Shown here piece after piece: positions 1 to 12,246 of a stretch of DNA of 64,000 nt. The position numbers and the translations under genes are program-made. Below the pieces are notes generated by a model that searched no databases, had not been told where the DNA came from, and saw nothing but the letters and a program-made list of their open reading frames with translations. The stretch covers positions 868,001-932,000 of the forward strand of contig NC_064449.1 of assembly GCF_023343835.1 (NCBI RefSeq). The letters are read 5' to 3'. Position 1 is the first letter of the stretch. Each line of letters begins with the position of its first letter. The DNA comes from Lagopus muta. Lineage: Eukaryota; Chordata; Aves; Galliformes; Phasianidae.

Positions 1-1337
1 TGCATGTGGTTCACATTACACAAGAGTCAAGAGTAATGTTTAGAGCAAGAAAGTTGTTTTATTTGGTGCCTCTGAGAGATTTGTTTTAAGGTTTTACCTG
101 AAACAGACAGTAAATGTCATGCTAAAAGAACCCCCCCCCCCCAAAAAAAACCCTATAATTTCACTTTTTTTTATTATTATTATTATTTAAAGACATCCAT
201 GTTTCAATTAACCACCAGGCTGCAAGATTTGCTTTCATGGTTTTTTATGATTTTTAGTGTTCATGTTTTAATCCTCTTTCCCATGCTATTTTATTAACCA
301 GAGGCAATCTGGTTAAGATGTGGACTGTGCCATGCAGGCATAACATCACTAAACACATACTGATCAGAAAGGGCTTCACAGAGCACAGAAAGTATCTTTA
401 GCACCACACTACATATGAAAACACTGAGACACCAGAAAGGGAAATCAATGTGCTGTATGACCACAGGCAAGTTAAGAACTCCTGTTTCCTGGCTCACAAG
501 TCAGTATTAGTTCTCATCATATTGGCACTGAAAATTGCTTCATTGCACAGAGGCTTGGGACCAAGTCTAGTGCTCTGACTTGTCTAAGCTTTCAATTTCT
601 GCCTGCCACTACAGTTTACAAGCACAGCTTTATAATAAAAATTAGACAAATTAAGTTAAAATGTTTGAGTTATCTGAAGTGTACCTACCTTATCTAGCTA
701 CTAACCAGCCATTCAGTAGCTGTTCTCTACTCTTGCTCTGTTCTGATCAGTTTCAGATGGATTTTATTATGAATAATAAAAAGCAGCAACAGATTTATGC
801 AGTTCTGTGCTATTAACAGGTTTAGAACCTGTAAGATTTTATAAAAAGAAAGAAAAAAAGCCTATGAAGCCAGCTACCTGAAACCCAGACACCTCAACAA
901 AGCAGGAAGGAAAAAAGAAAAATGACTGGGAGCTACAGCAAATCACCACCTCCAACATAAGCAGGTAAAGAAAGACTTAAGAAAGAAGAAGAAGAAAGGT
1001 ATTTACTGCACATCAGCTCCTCATCGTTCCATGCAGCCGTGCAAGAAGTACATCTAACATTTCTCCTTCCAAAGAGGGGGAAGACTCAGAGCACCTGCTG
1101 GGGTAAGGGTGGTGAGTGGTGTTTAGCATCTTGGACAGCTGGCTGGGAATGCTTTGAGACTGAAACAGAATGGAAGTTATAGACAGGCTCCATGCTTGCT
1201 TCATGCTAAGATTTTCTGAGTAACCATGCCTAATAGTTCTGGGCAGAACTGTTTCCTTCATTGCCTCTTGTATAGTAATTTGGGTGTTGCTCTGGAGCAC
1301 ACACCTCAGACAGCATTGACTTGAATCACATACTCAC
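1..1337. other. Unique non-coding DNA with short simple repeats
   Basis: No exon-like frame or recognisable transposon is visible. A C12 run (131-142) is followed by an A8 run, then a TTA repeat at about 165-189. A purine-rich patch with GAA units lies near 980-998. The open frames here are short, none shows a motif, and their AT-rich content fits chance. Confidence 0.6.
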
Positions 1338-1470
1338 AAGGCCAGGTTGGATGGGGCCCTGGGCAGCCTGGGCTGGTATTAAATGTGGAGGTCGGTGGCC
1401 CTGCCTGTGGTGGGGGGGCTTGGAAATTCACAATCCTTGAGGTCCCCTGGCCATTCTGTGACTGTGTGTG
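1338..1470 (+). mobile_element. CR1 LINE, 3' end fragment
   Basis: The segment carries the characteristic avian CR1 3' block: GGTTGGATGGGGCCCTGGGC, then a GGTATTAAATGTGGAGG stretch and a GGTGGCCCTGCCTGTGG stretch, ending in CCATTCTGTGACTGTGTG. The same order of blocks occurs at 29343-29487, so the two copies support each other. It is 5'-truncated to about 130 bp and has no coding capacity. Confidence 0.88.
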
Positions 1471-2317
1471 GAGAGGAGCACTGTGAATGTAATTTGAAGT
1501 TACATAGCCCCAGTTCTGTCCTCAACAAAGAACTGGGCACAGTTACTGAAAAAGCCTGATTTTGAAAGATGCAGCCACTCTTCAGTGCTTTCCAACTCCC
1601 CCACTAATGCCACTGTACACACAGTTTGGGAGCAAAGGTGAAATTTAAAAACTTTGTCATATGGGTATGTAAAGCAACCCTGCCTTCCTGTTTTAAACAG
1701 ACGTACGGGACAAAGGCTTTCTGATTCTGAGAAAAGCATCCACTGACACACTACCAGGCAGACAGAGAAGGATTTCCATCACTTGCTTAAATGAGTAGAA
1801 TAGGAACAGATATGAAAACCAGAACTAAGATCCCTAAATGAGTCACTGCCATTTCTTACAGAGCCCCTCAGCTTGGCCTAGCAAAAGCAACTTCAGTTTC
1901 TAGAGAGAAAACAGTCAAGTGCAAAACAAAACCCAAAATACTCAAAAAATCCCGTACAAACAATAAGATAAACACCCTCAAGAGACTCTGCGCTGAATCC
2001 AAAGGATGGATGGGCAAGGATGAGGGTGGAGAGTGGTCTTCAAACTAAACCAAATGCTTGTATATACATACACACCATGTATGTTATACAGAGATATCAC
2101 CAGTGTAAGCCAAACAAAACCAGTATTTCATCCACACAGAAATTCAGTCTTTTATGACAATCTGATACATCACCTGCTAACACAGAGGCACTTGTTTCAG
2201 GCTGTGACCAAACAAACTTCAGGAAGTTACAACTAGACAAATAGAGCTAAAGCAAATAAAAGAAGATGAGAAAACTGTTTTCCTGATCTAGTAAAAAAGC
2301 CTCAGGTTCATAGTAAA
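1471..2317. other. Unique non-coding DNA
   Basis: I see no gene, repeat family or strong motif cluster in this stretch. Confidence 0.5.
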
Positions 2318-2390
2318 GAATCATAGAATAACCTGAGTTGGAAGGGTTCCTTTTTCCACTCCAGTCCTAACAAAAGATGGACAGATTAGA
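2318..2390 (-). mobile_element. CR1 LINE 3' tail, antisense
   Basis: The + strand reads AATCATAGAATAACCTGAGT followed by TGGAAGGGTTCC, the reverse complement of the CR1 3' tail (TTCCAACC...ATTCTATGATT). Only the last 70 or so bases are present, the usual 5'-truncated form. Confidence 0.75.
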
Positions 2391-3217
2391 TTACATTTTT
2401 GCAGAATTTCATAAGTCATCAAGAAAAACAACAATAACAACAACAACAACAACAAGCAACTTGCTTGGATCAGCTAAATCATACATTGGAAATCCTTGAG
2501 TGTTGCAATTATGAGTACTGGCTTCATAAAATCATGATACAAGTTAACTAAACTTTCAAAATAACACCTCATTTTGTGTTAGCAGCATTTTATTTTGGAA
2601 ACACTGAAACTTGATTTTACTGATCATGATTTTACTGATCAGCTAGAGCTAAACAAAATCATGGGGAAAGCGTGAACAATTTTAAAACTTCTTCGTTTCA
2701 ACAAGAATTTTTATATTCAAGAAACAATAATTAGCTTTCATAGTTTTGCTTTATAAATTACTAACATCAGAAACAGTCAGGAAATCTTCTGACTTCTACA
2801 TCTTCTTTTAAGATAGAGCTTCTGTACCAAAATGATTAGGTGGAGCTGACAAGAAGTTAGAGTAGCCAACCAGAATGAAGGTTGCCTATCTTTACGTGTG
2901 CAGAACAGCATGTGATCCTTTAATCCACTACCTATGAGACTAGCAAGGAGCTCTGCAGCTTAATGTTCTGAATTGAAAGATTGCATTTTATTTACTTTTA
3001 CATTTTGCATACAGAAATCTAAACCAAATAAATCCAGAGCAGTATTTTCTTAATGAAATCTCATGAAATAGAAGAACCATCCTTATTCACCTCAACTGCT
3101 TTCAATCCTTGAGTCTCAAAGGGATAATTTAAATGTTAGTTATTTATCTTGTTTCCCTGCTAGTCATTAGTTAAATACTTTTGTAGAGATATGCATCCTA
3201 CATCTAGAGTTGCCATC
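2391..3217. other. Unique DNA with (AAC)n and a 15-bp tandem copy
   Basis: A (CAA)n/(AAC)n microsatellite covers about 2428-2455. TGATTTTACTGATCA occurs twice in direct tandem at 2612-2626 and 2627-2641. Nothing else is recognisable. Confidence 0.6.
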
Positions 3218-3798
3218 TTGTGTGGAGGTGAGGGTCAGAATCTTCTCCCAGGTAATAGCAAGAGGTAATGGCTTCAAGTTGTACTGGGAAGGTTCAGATT
3301 GGATATTAACAGAAACCTCCAAAACAACCAGCTGCCCAGGTGGTGGAGTCACCATCCTCAAAGGTTGTATGGAAAAGTGATGGCAAATTAGTCCCAAATT
3401 AACTGAAAAAGGGTAATGGCCACAATCTAAAAAAAAAAATAATAAAAAAAAATTGCTCACCCATTCCAAGGATACAGGCTCACCAAATACTCCAAAAGAT
3501 GGGATCTCCATGTAAAGAACCCTCCCTTGTGGCAGCCAGCCCTCAAATGAGGCTTAGAGTCCCACCACTTCCAGTCATATAGATGAAGTGCAATCAGCTG
3601 TGCTCTCAGGGCTGGTCATGCCCCTTCACCAGGGGCTCAGTCATAGGATCAATCTACGACTTAGCAATTCCCATACAGAGGCATTCAAGGAACAGGTGGA
3701 TGTAGTACTTAGGGGCAAGTGGGCATGGTGGTAGGTGTGTGATTGAACTAGATTGTAGGTCTTTTCCAAACTTAATGATTCTATGATTCTATCTCTAT
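3218..3798 (+). mobile_element. CR1 LINE 3' region, split by an insertion
   Basis: The left arm (3218-3365) reads like the CR1 region beginning at the TTCTCCCAGGTAA motif and running through GGATATTA to GGAGTCACCATCCTC. The right arm resumes at 3678 with the expected next block (CATTCAAGGAACAGGTGGAT) and runs to the 3' tail AATGATTCTATGATTCTAT at about 3798. The two arms are contiguous in a typical CR1, so 3366-3677 is an insertion into an existing copy. The tail type, with ATTCTATG units, differs from the ATTCTGTG tail at 29456-29487, so at least two CR1 subtypes are present. Confidence 0.85.
3366..3677. mobile_element. Solo-LTR-like insertion nested in CR1
   Basis: The inserted block starts TGTATGG (3366-3372) and ends CCATACA (3671-3677). 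These are perfect 7-bp inverted termini of the TG...CA type found on retroviral LTRs. Flanking pentamers AAGGT (3361-3365) and GAGGC (3678-3682) are each one change from GAGGT, the CR1 sequence expected at that site, which suggests a decayed 5-bp target duplication. Length is 312 bp. It contains an A-rich stretch (3428-3453) with AATAAA-type hexamers. There is no coding region. The family is not identified. A diverged relative lies at 12878-13090. Confidence 0.65.
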
Positions 3799-3966
3799 GG
3801 TTTCACAAACTGGTATGGAATTCCCATGCAGAGTCTAAAATAAAACAATGCTGTTCTTTTCCTCCTTTCTCCATCTTCTTCACCTTGTCTCCCTATTACT
3901 TTTCTTTCACCCAGCATGGATGTTAAGGCAGCAGATTGAGTAGGGGAATTCATATGGACAACAGCT

Positions 3967-4283
3967 AGTATCAACCTGAACCTCCCCGGCACAACTTGAG
4001 GTCATTCTCTCTCATCCTGTCACTGTTACCTGGGAGCAGAGGCTGACCTCTACCTCACCACAACCTCCTTTCAGACAGTTGTAGAGAGCAGTAAAGTCTC
4101 CCCTGAACCTCCTCCTCTCCAGATTGGACAGTCCTAGTTCCCTCAGCCACTCCCCATGAGATTTGTCCTCCAGACCCCTCGCAGCTCCATTGCCATTCTC
4201 TGAGCATACTCCAGCACATCAGTGCCTTTCTTGTAGTGAGGAGTACTGTGTTCACTGTTGAGCCCGAGGTGCAGCTTCACCTC
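3967..4283 (-). mobile_element. CR1 LINE fragment lacking its 3' tail, antisense
   Basis: Read on the minus strand, this carries the CR1 blocks for the C-terminal ORF2 region: GGTGCAGC near the upper end, GGGAGACTTTACTGCTCTC, ACAACTGTCTGAAAGGAGG, then the CCCAGGTAACAGTGACAGG and CAAGTTGTGCCGGGGAGG blocks near 3990-4035. The copy stops at about 3967 without the last 200 or so bases and without a tail. CR1 copies are normally truncated at the 5' end, so loss of the 3' end implies a later deletion or rearrangement. Confidence 0.82.
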
Positions 4284-6184
4284 TCAGGACATGGCTGCTT
4301 ATGGCTTGTGCTAGTCTAGGCCAGGACCTCAGCATGAGATGCCAGAACAGACCCTTCTTCCCCACCAGTATTAGGCTCACCTACAGAAAGTAAGCAGCAG
4401 TGACAGTAATAAGTCATCAAATGGAATATTTTAGAATCAATAGTATGAAGGAAAAATATCCTCAGGTGAGGTAAGAAGAGCAAGATATTCTTGAAGTAAG
4501 TCATTTTCCTATCACTGACAGGACAGTTCAAAGACTTAAAGCGAAGATTTGTGTATTCAGGAAGGGAGAGTAGGCAGCTGCATACAATAAAGCCTAAAAA
4601 TGTCTCAGAAATAGAATTAGGCAATTTGTTCAGTCAACTCAGATAGGCTGGAAGGCCAAGACCACACAAAGGGATGTTTGTCTGGGATTCGAGCTCAAAA
4701 ATCCTTGCTTACAATAATGACAAAAGACAACATGTTAGTTTAAGAAAGTACCCTTACTCTCCCTCTGCAACAAACCTCTCCAATCATCACTGACATGGTA
4801 GCACCAAGCAGGATTTGCAGCTTGATGACAGGCTGAAGTTACGTTTCTGAAACCCTCAAAAGGAGGAGGAAAGAATGAAATAAAGAAATCTTTCAGAAAG
4901 TAGAGAAAATGTATCTGAAAAGCCATGATTAGTTAGCCTAATGTTATTTCTTTTACCAAGATCTGACAGGGTGTTAGAGTGAATCCTCCTGCGCAAACAC
5001 TCAACAGTATTTCTTCAACAGCAAAAAAATACCAGTGGATCATAGCAGTTGCTGTACTTAGTCAAAACTGTAGTGTGCCTGATGCAGTCTGTGACCTTTA
5101 GCAGTATCCAATATCTAAGGAAAGACAAAAAATGTACAATTCATTAGATAAAGTTACCAGATTTGAAGTGACTCAAAATAGCAAATGCTAAGGCAGTGCT
5201 AATGCATTGCTATGTTAAAATTCCTTGGGTTTAATTATGTTTATCTTGATAGTACTGAGCACCTTCAGCTTAGCAGAGATGGGGATGTATTAACAGTTAA
5301 ATGTGCCACTAAGTATCAAGTGCTTGTACAATTAAGGAAGGTTATGCCATGGTATATTTTAGCACACGGTTAAACTTGATACTTCAGCTTCTGTGCTTGC
5401 AACACGCTTGAAAGCAAAACAAACCTGCTTGTAACCATCAGCATGGTCTGTGACTCTCAACTCTCCATTCCTGTTCCCTCCTCATGCAGACCTGACCATC
5501 ATGAAGTGACACTCCTCTGAGGGAAGAGCAGAAGGCTGTAGCATGGATCCTAAAGCTGTTCCTTTGAACACAGATCCCCAGGGAATACAATCTTAACTGC
5601 CTTTCACTCTCCAGAGGTGCCTGCACCTGTGGCTCTGAGAGAAGCTATGAAACAAAGTCACAGAGCAGTATCAGCATTAAGTGTTAAAGGGAGTGTTACA
5701 TGCACATCTATTAGATCATCCCTGATAGAACACACAGCGTACTAAGGCACCTTACTTATATACTCACTCACACATCTGTCTACTTGCAAGCTATAAAGTC
5801 TTATTCCCTTATTGCTGAGGTGGGTTGCTAATATCTCACTAATGTCCAGCAAAAGCAACACTGTACTTATTCTTAGATATTGAACTCCTGGCTTCTTGAG
5901 CAGATTTCAGGAATTTCCACTTTTTCCTGTATTTTGCAATGGGAATCAGATAGCCTTCAGAAAGTTTCACCTGCTGTGAAATAGTTTATTACATCTCCAT
6001 CCACTGGGATCATAGAAAATATTGATCTTCTATACATCCCATTCCTCTCATTCTCTTTCACTCCCCTCTTAACCCCTCCCTGTCTCCTCTTAGCTCTCTC
6101 TGTCCCAGACTGAGCAGCTAAAGACGTTAACTGACAGACACAAAAGGCGGCAGAAATCAAATAAAAGGCAAATGCAGCAGCCGC

Positions 6185-6354
6185 AGGTCAGCCTTGTATA
6201 AATATTTATGCTGGAGGAAGACTCAGTGCCTGAGTAATGACCTTGTGGCTGGTATTAATAGAGATAATGTGAGTCTGTAAAGACATGCTGCCAGAGAGGG
6301 GGAGAGTTTGGAGGGTCATAAATCTCTGCATCAGGCTGCAATGCTAGCTGACCT
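6185..6354. promoter_or_regulatory. Cluster of nuclear-receptor-type half-sites
   Basis: Four AGGTCA-type hexamers occur within 170 bp: AGGTCA at 6185-6190, TGACCT at 6238-6243, GGGTCA at 6313-6318 and TGACCT at 6349-6354. Two have A-rich 5' extensions on the minus strand (ACAAGGTCA, TAAAGGTCA), the form bound by monomeric orphan receptors such as the SF1/ERR type. The surroundings are repeat-free. This is motif evidence only. Confidence 0.3.
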
Positions 6355-7614
6355 TTACTCTGCTCTCTCTCCTGCCTTCCATCGTTCTTTTCTTTCTTTT
6401 AATAAAAGAAAGATTGGTAGAGCACATTAGTGAAGAAAAGAGAACCAAAATCCAAAGCTCTCACACAAAACAATTTGTATTAAAGTCAGATTTTTACAGA
6501 AGCAAAAATCTGAGGGATGAATCTTACATGTGCACAAGTTTTCCTACACTGCACATGGACCAGCATGGACCCTTCCACATGATTACCTTTGTGTTGCTCA
6601 CACAATGCACACAGAAGCACAATTTCCATGACTTGTCAGAATGTATGCACATACATATTTGTACCTGTATTGATATATATGCAAACGGGTATGTATACAA
6701 CAACACCCTAGTACCACATACAGATGTCCTCAAGACATTTAGGTACTCTCCTATACATTAGGTAAACAAGACAGAGAAAGGAGAACTGCAAAGAACAGAT
6801 TAGAAGTGTTTTCAGCAATGGTAGCAACTGAGGACAAAAGCTGCACTGTAAAGCTCCTTTGAATGAAAAGTAAAGCCACTTCTCCCGTGAACAGTGGAAG
6901 ACAAAAAAGTAAATCTCAATGAAGAGGGTCCTGGGCCTGGATGACTGCAAGAGGAACAGACCAGCACACGGCCATTAAGTACACTGTTGGTGGTGTTGCT
7001 GGAAATCAGCACTCACAGCTTTCGTTGACAGTTCCTACCCCAGTTTCAGAGATTGACAGAAACTGAAGAATACATACATGGAGAACTGAGATGAAAATCT
7101 GACCACGGTAGGCTGACCACTACAGTAGAACAAAAAGGAGAGGTAGGAGCAAGGTTTTGATTCAGAACACAGCACGTGAACATCAAGCACTGCTATCCCT
7201 TATTAAGGGCTACCCTTACTGCCACCTAAGTTGTAGAGGAAAATTCCAAATGATTATAAAGTGACTAAGACTGAGCTCCAGAACAGCCACAATTCCCTCT
7301 TGGGTGAGCATTATCGGGCCATTAGTCTCAGTCCCTGTAAGATTAACCCTTTGGCTTTTGTCATGCATCATGGTATCTGTACATTAGTCAGGCATCCAGA
7401 GACAAATGCTACAGAAAGCAGCAGCATTCAAACTAAAATTTAGGAGCTAAGAGATGGAAGAGGGGAAAATAGTTGCTTTGTGGTTTTTGCTGGCTTTCCT
7501 CTGTAACACTTGAGTAAAAAGAAAGCAACAAACCACAGCAAATGTGTACAAAGCTCCATTTGGTAGGCACTTAGTCTTTAATATAGATTTATGCCTTTTG
7601 GTATTTTTCTGTGG

Positions 7615-7648
7615 AAAAATAAATAAATAAATAAATAAATAAATAAAA
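7615..7648. repeat. (TAAA)n microsatellite
   Basis: About eight tandem copies of a TAAA tetramer. The same unit recurs at 27256-27284. Confidence 0.95.
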
Positions 7649-10600
7649 CAGCCCACCTTTATTAATATTTGATGAAAAAAGTCATTTGTTACAGACTCCA
7701 CAACCTTCTTAATTCAAACATCTAAACGACAACTTGGTTATTTTATTGTACACTGACTCCGAGTTGGAACTGCGTTGTTCTGAGTCATAAAATAAGATAT
7801 AAAATGTATGATGTGATGTGGGGATGCACCACATAATGTTATCAGCGTGGAGTTAAGCAGCTAGAAACCTCTGAGACTCAGAAGCATTACTGGACCAAGA
7901 GAATGGGTAATGTCATTTTGAGGCCCATCAGTTACCTGAGAAAACATTTTAAGATGAAGACTGGCTGAAAAGATGCCACAAACTTCCTCAGAGAGGTAAC
8001 AGAAGGCAGACAAAGCTGTACGAGTTTCACTGTGGTCAGACATTAGAACTGGAGTTAGACTAGCACATGCTTCATGTGAGAACACTGAAGAACTACTGCT
8101 CATGTTACCAACAGCACTTCCATCATCAACACAACATTTCACCCAGACATCACCTTATTCTGGTTCTGTGGTGCTTGTAATACTTGTGTTTGCTTCAGTC
8201 TCCTCATAAGCCACCTCTGGGACTATTTCCTTGAATTTTTGTTCATTTCTACAGCACACAAGTGTTTTTGATCATTATTCCACTGCATACAGGCATGTTT
8301 GATGCATACAGAAATCTTAGGCTATCATAGCGCAGTGTTCACAGATACCCAGAATGAAATAAGCTGTTGTTAAGTATCTCTGCTTTTTTTTTTTTTCTTT
8401 TTTAAATCTTTGTAGCAAAATCCGCAAAACAAAGTACATGAGCAGTCTTCCTATTCCACATCTAATTCTACCTGAGCTTCATTGAAAGTTTAACACTGAA
8501 AACAATAACCATTTCCAACAACCTTGTCCATTATGAAGGGATAATATGTCACCAGATCCTTGATCCATATTTCACCACTTGCATCATTTGGAATCCTGAC
8601 TTGTTTTTCCCTACAAGGCATTCATTCCATGTATGACTTGTTTTGATTTTTGAGCTATGCTGTGATTACCCTGCAGGACAGAATTTGCAAGATCTTCCCT
8701 AATACATGCAGACATTCTTAGCCCAGGGATATTGCGAGAAGTTACTACCTACGTAGATGTTTGTGAAAAATCTGGTCTTTTGGTTGGTATATAATATATG
8801 GTTAATGCCTAATTAGCCTGTTCATGGATAATTCATGATTAGTTACTAACAAAAGCAAGAACAAACAGGAGCTATATGTTAAAGCTCTTAAATCACAGAC
8901 CTAGACATGTCATACAAAAAGGAGAATGTATGATTTATTCAGGCAGGCAAATGTGGAGCCAGGCGACCACTGGGCAGCACAAAGCACCTCCACTCCAAGG
9001 AACTGAGTTTGTCAGTCACCCAAGATACGCAGTAGATACGCAGTAGTAAATTCCTGATTAACAGACTTGTGTATACAGCAACTTCAGAGGATACAGGTTT
9101 GTGGCTTAGTTCTGTCTCTTCTGAATAGTCTGCATAAAGGAGAACAGGATTCTAATGGGTAAACAAAGCGGCCTCAGGACATTTGACTTAGAAGTTGACA
9201 CACCAGTACATCTTAATGGATTATTTAGGGACTCTATCCTCAGAAGTACTTCCGACATTTTTTGTCTGAAAAGAAGCTGAACGTGGTCAATAAGCCTGCT
9301 GCATACTGCTATGCATGCAGCAAGATAAAGACCTGAGCGCATCGTCCAGGACAAGGAGCACCAGTGGAGGCACACACCCCTCTCCAAACATTACATTCTC
9401 TCTCATCAACACCTTTCCCCTGTGTAATTATAAGTTCATTGCAGCAAACACAGAAAAGATAGCCCATAACAGAGGATCATTCTGTACTTTGCACAAATAT
9501 GAAACTGGAACTGCTCTCAGTGCAGGAGTTTTAGGAGCTTGACTCCAAGCCACCTCAAACCTTCAAATAAAATTCATGTGCAAATTTTACTGTGCCTAGC
9601 TCAAGTCAGGATCTGAGGAGTGGAACAAATACCTTCTGAGCTTGTTTCATAATTTCTGAACCATGCTTTTGTTTGGACACATTAATTTTTTAAATGGCTG
9701 TTTGTGCAAGTATTGCTGAGGTTGCTTCTCTCCTGTGCAGCTATTTGCAAAGCAATCATTTCTCAAGCAAAAGAAAAGAGCCACCTCTGAAGACCAAGAA
9801 AGGTTTCTCTAAAAAGATCAGGCAATAGTATTACAGAACAGTTAACTCTTTTTTTTTTTTTTTTAATAAAAGTTCAGGAAGTTGAAATGCCATAGTGCAC
9901 ACTACAGAACACACAAACACTCAAAGTCCCCAATAGGCAGAAAGAAGCAGAAGAAATTTGTGCAAGAAGCACCCTATAGGCAGAAGCACCTCCATATAAA
10001 GTCGTTGCTGAGCAATTTCGAACAATGAATACATTCCTAAAATATGTCTACTTGTGCATAATTCATTAACAGAAACAAGTACTAAATCCATTGGATAAAT
10101 TGTGGACTATGAATCGTTTGCCCTGCTCTAATTATAATTCCATTTCAGCCTACTAATGGTACCATAAACAATTTGAGTTTCACTCTTGTGGTTTATTGCC
10201 TCATTAGCTCTCCTTTGAAGTAATTAATGCTTTGTCAATTTACCTGAATAGAGCTCCCATGGTGGCTATGGGTCAGATCCAACCAATTTTGTTCACCCAA
10301 CAGACCTAGAACTTCTGCTCAAGTGGAGGACTTCAAACTCTTTGGGACAAAGGCTGCTTTCTTGTTCACACAACACCCACCATAACATGCTATACATACC
10401 TCATCGATTACTATTTTTGAATGCTTCAATAAGAAACACTTAAAGCCAGATATTAATGACTGTATTTATAGGACAATGATTTCAGGATTAATTACTGAAT
10501 TCACAATTCAGCCAGCACTTTGCAGTGATATAGTTTTCTCTCATAAACTCTCTTGTGTAAACAAGGAGCATGAGATCCTGGATTGGTTAGTCCAAAGTTA

Positions 10601-10808
10601 ATAATGAAAAAAAAAAAATCTAATCTTTCCCCATTCCTCTTTTACTTATCTAGCCAGAAAGCTTGAGAGAGGAGAATCTTAGGCTTGGCACAAGCTGCTC
10701 TTTTGAAAACTTAGCAAGCCCCATCATTGGATTCAAAAAAACTGGACCACACGTGAGAAATTCAATAAACATCATTTGTCAGAAGCCTTTGTTGGCTCAC
10801 AGCTGTAT

Positions 10809-10859
10809 TTATTTATAGGCTCCCTTGTTATTTATAGGCCCTTGCGCTCTATATAAAAG
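10809..10859 (+). promoter_or_regulatory. Paired MEF2-type sites plus TATA-like box
   Basis: TTATTTATAG occurs at 10809-10818 and again at 10828-10837. Both match the MEF2 consensus YTAWWWWTAR exactly and are spaced 19 bp start to start, close to two helical turns. TATATAAAAG, a strong TATA-box form, follows at 10850-10859. This arrangement would suit a small muscle-type promoter or enhancer, but there is no exon or CpG island downstream that I can recognise. Confidence 0.35.
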
Positions 10860-12246
10860 CTTTGCAAAGGAAAAGTGGTCATGATGCAGGGGGAAGGGAA
10901 GGCCAACTGTTTTACTGCTTATACCAACACCAGAGTCTCCTTTCTAAGGAGAACAAACAGCTGAACGTCTACTTCATTTCCCATCCCCTTCATGTGGGCA
11001 GTGGAGCCAATAATTGTCAAAGCCAAGTCAAACTACTTTCGACTGAGTTACAAAAACATTTTATGAACTACACTGGTTTAAGAGTTTCCAAGCTTGGCAT
11101 GCTGCAGACACATTCAAAAGGTAAATAATCTCCATACACGTTACCTACCATGGTATCTTCTCACTCAATACACAGGAACCTCTGTACTACAGCCATTTCT
11201 CCTGCCACCCAGTTTACCAAACCTTCCATCAGGCAATATTGAGAATATGAAGATCAGCTGAGTTTATCTTGTGAAGGATGAAATAGCAATAGTTCTACGC
11301 TGACTCCTGATTATCCTTTTTGAATCTGATCTTTGGATTCAAGGTTTCAAGCACACTTTCAACACGTCCTCTAAATATTGAGAGTCTCCATTACTCTTAC
11401 TTCCAGATTTTTTTAAATTGCATTCTTGTGTTTATAATACCTACCAAATATCAAGATTACAGAACAATTCAAATGTACTGAGTGTCCTACCTAGAACTGA
11501 TGCTACTTAAATTAATGCAATCTGAACTTTAAAATTAGATTATAACAACCCACCTTGAATGGAGAGTTTGATTTCCCCTGTAAAATTCAGATCCCAATGC
11601 TCAAATTTCAAGTTCAAATAATTTTTCTAGTTTTATAAGATGTTTTAATGAAAGACCAGAGTTTGGTTTTGTTGGGGAGGGTTTGTTTGTTTATTTTTTA
11701 GTGGAGAATCTAGAGTAATAATTATGAAAGTAAATATGGCTGATGTTACACTTTTGAAAAACTACCCATTTAAAACAACACTTCAGGGCTCATAAATTCA
11801 CAGCTGAGAATAATGGCTGGAAAGGATGACAATGCAAAATAAGTGTTTATGCCTCCATAGTTTTGCTAAGCAAATTTGTTTTTCTCACTGACTCATATTA
11901 CCTGCAGTGAATCAGATCAACCTCATACAGTTAAAAAAATAAATGACTTTCAAAAAAGTGATAGACAGTAGAGTTTAAGCAAAGCAGAAGCTCAAATACA
12001 CGGATTGTACTATGAACACTTACAAGGACTTTACAATAAAGTCAAATTATACCTCCAAAATGAACCCATGTTTCCTAGTTAGGATTTTTTTTAAAGCCAT
12101 TTTACAAAATAATTGTAAAAGAAGGAAAATTAATGATGTTCAAAGACTTACTTCTTTCCTCATTCCTCTTCCAATAAAGAGCCCGAAGAAGGTCCAAAAT
12201 TCTACTGTAGTTTTAAGAATACTCCAGTGATGTTTTCACATTTTCC
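10860..12246. other. Unique non-coding DNA
   Basis: AT-rich sequence without recognisable repeat families. The open frame beginning right after the TATA-like box (about 10862-11128) begins with TTG rather than ATG and has no motif, so I do not call it a gene. Confidence 0.5.

Larger units (their letters stand above)
4284..10800. other. Transposon-poor unique DNA
   Basis: Apart from simple repeats I see no mobile element or exon over 6.5 kb. A TAAA microsatellite lies at 7615-7648, a T-rich tract at 8384-8403 and T16 at 9849-9864. An 11-bp tandem copy of AGATACGCAGT lies at 9023-9044. A pyrimidine-rich stretch lies at about 6028-6110. The 10090-10260 segment is rich in TAATTA-type homeodomain cores and CTTTGAA/CTTTGTC motifs and has the look of conserved non-coding DNA, but that needs alignment to show. 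Confidence 0.5.

Noticed and set aside
3813..3835. AATTCCCATGCAGAG resembling the end of the nested LTR
   Set aside because: The match is 14 of 15 bases but has no extended homology or partner terminus, so I did not call a second LTR.
10862..11128. 88-codon frame directly downstream of the TATA-like box
   Set aside because: It begins with TTG, has no ATG near the start and no protein motif; a vertebrate gene would not be expected to use it.
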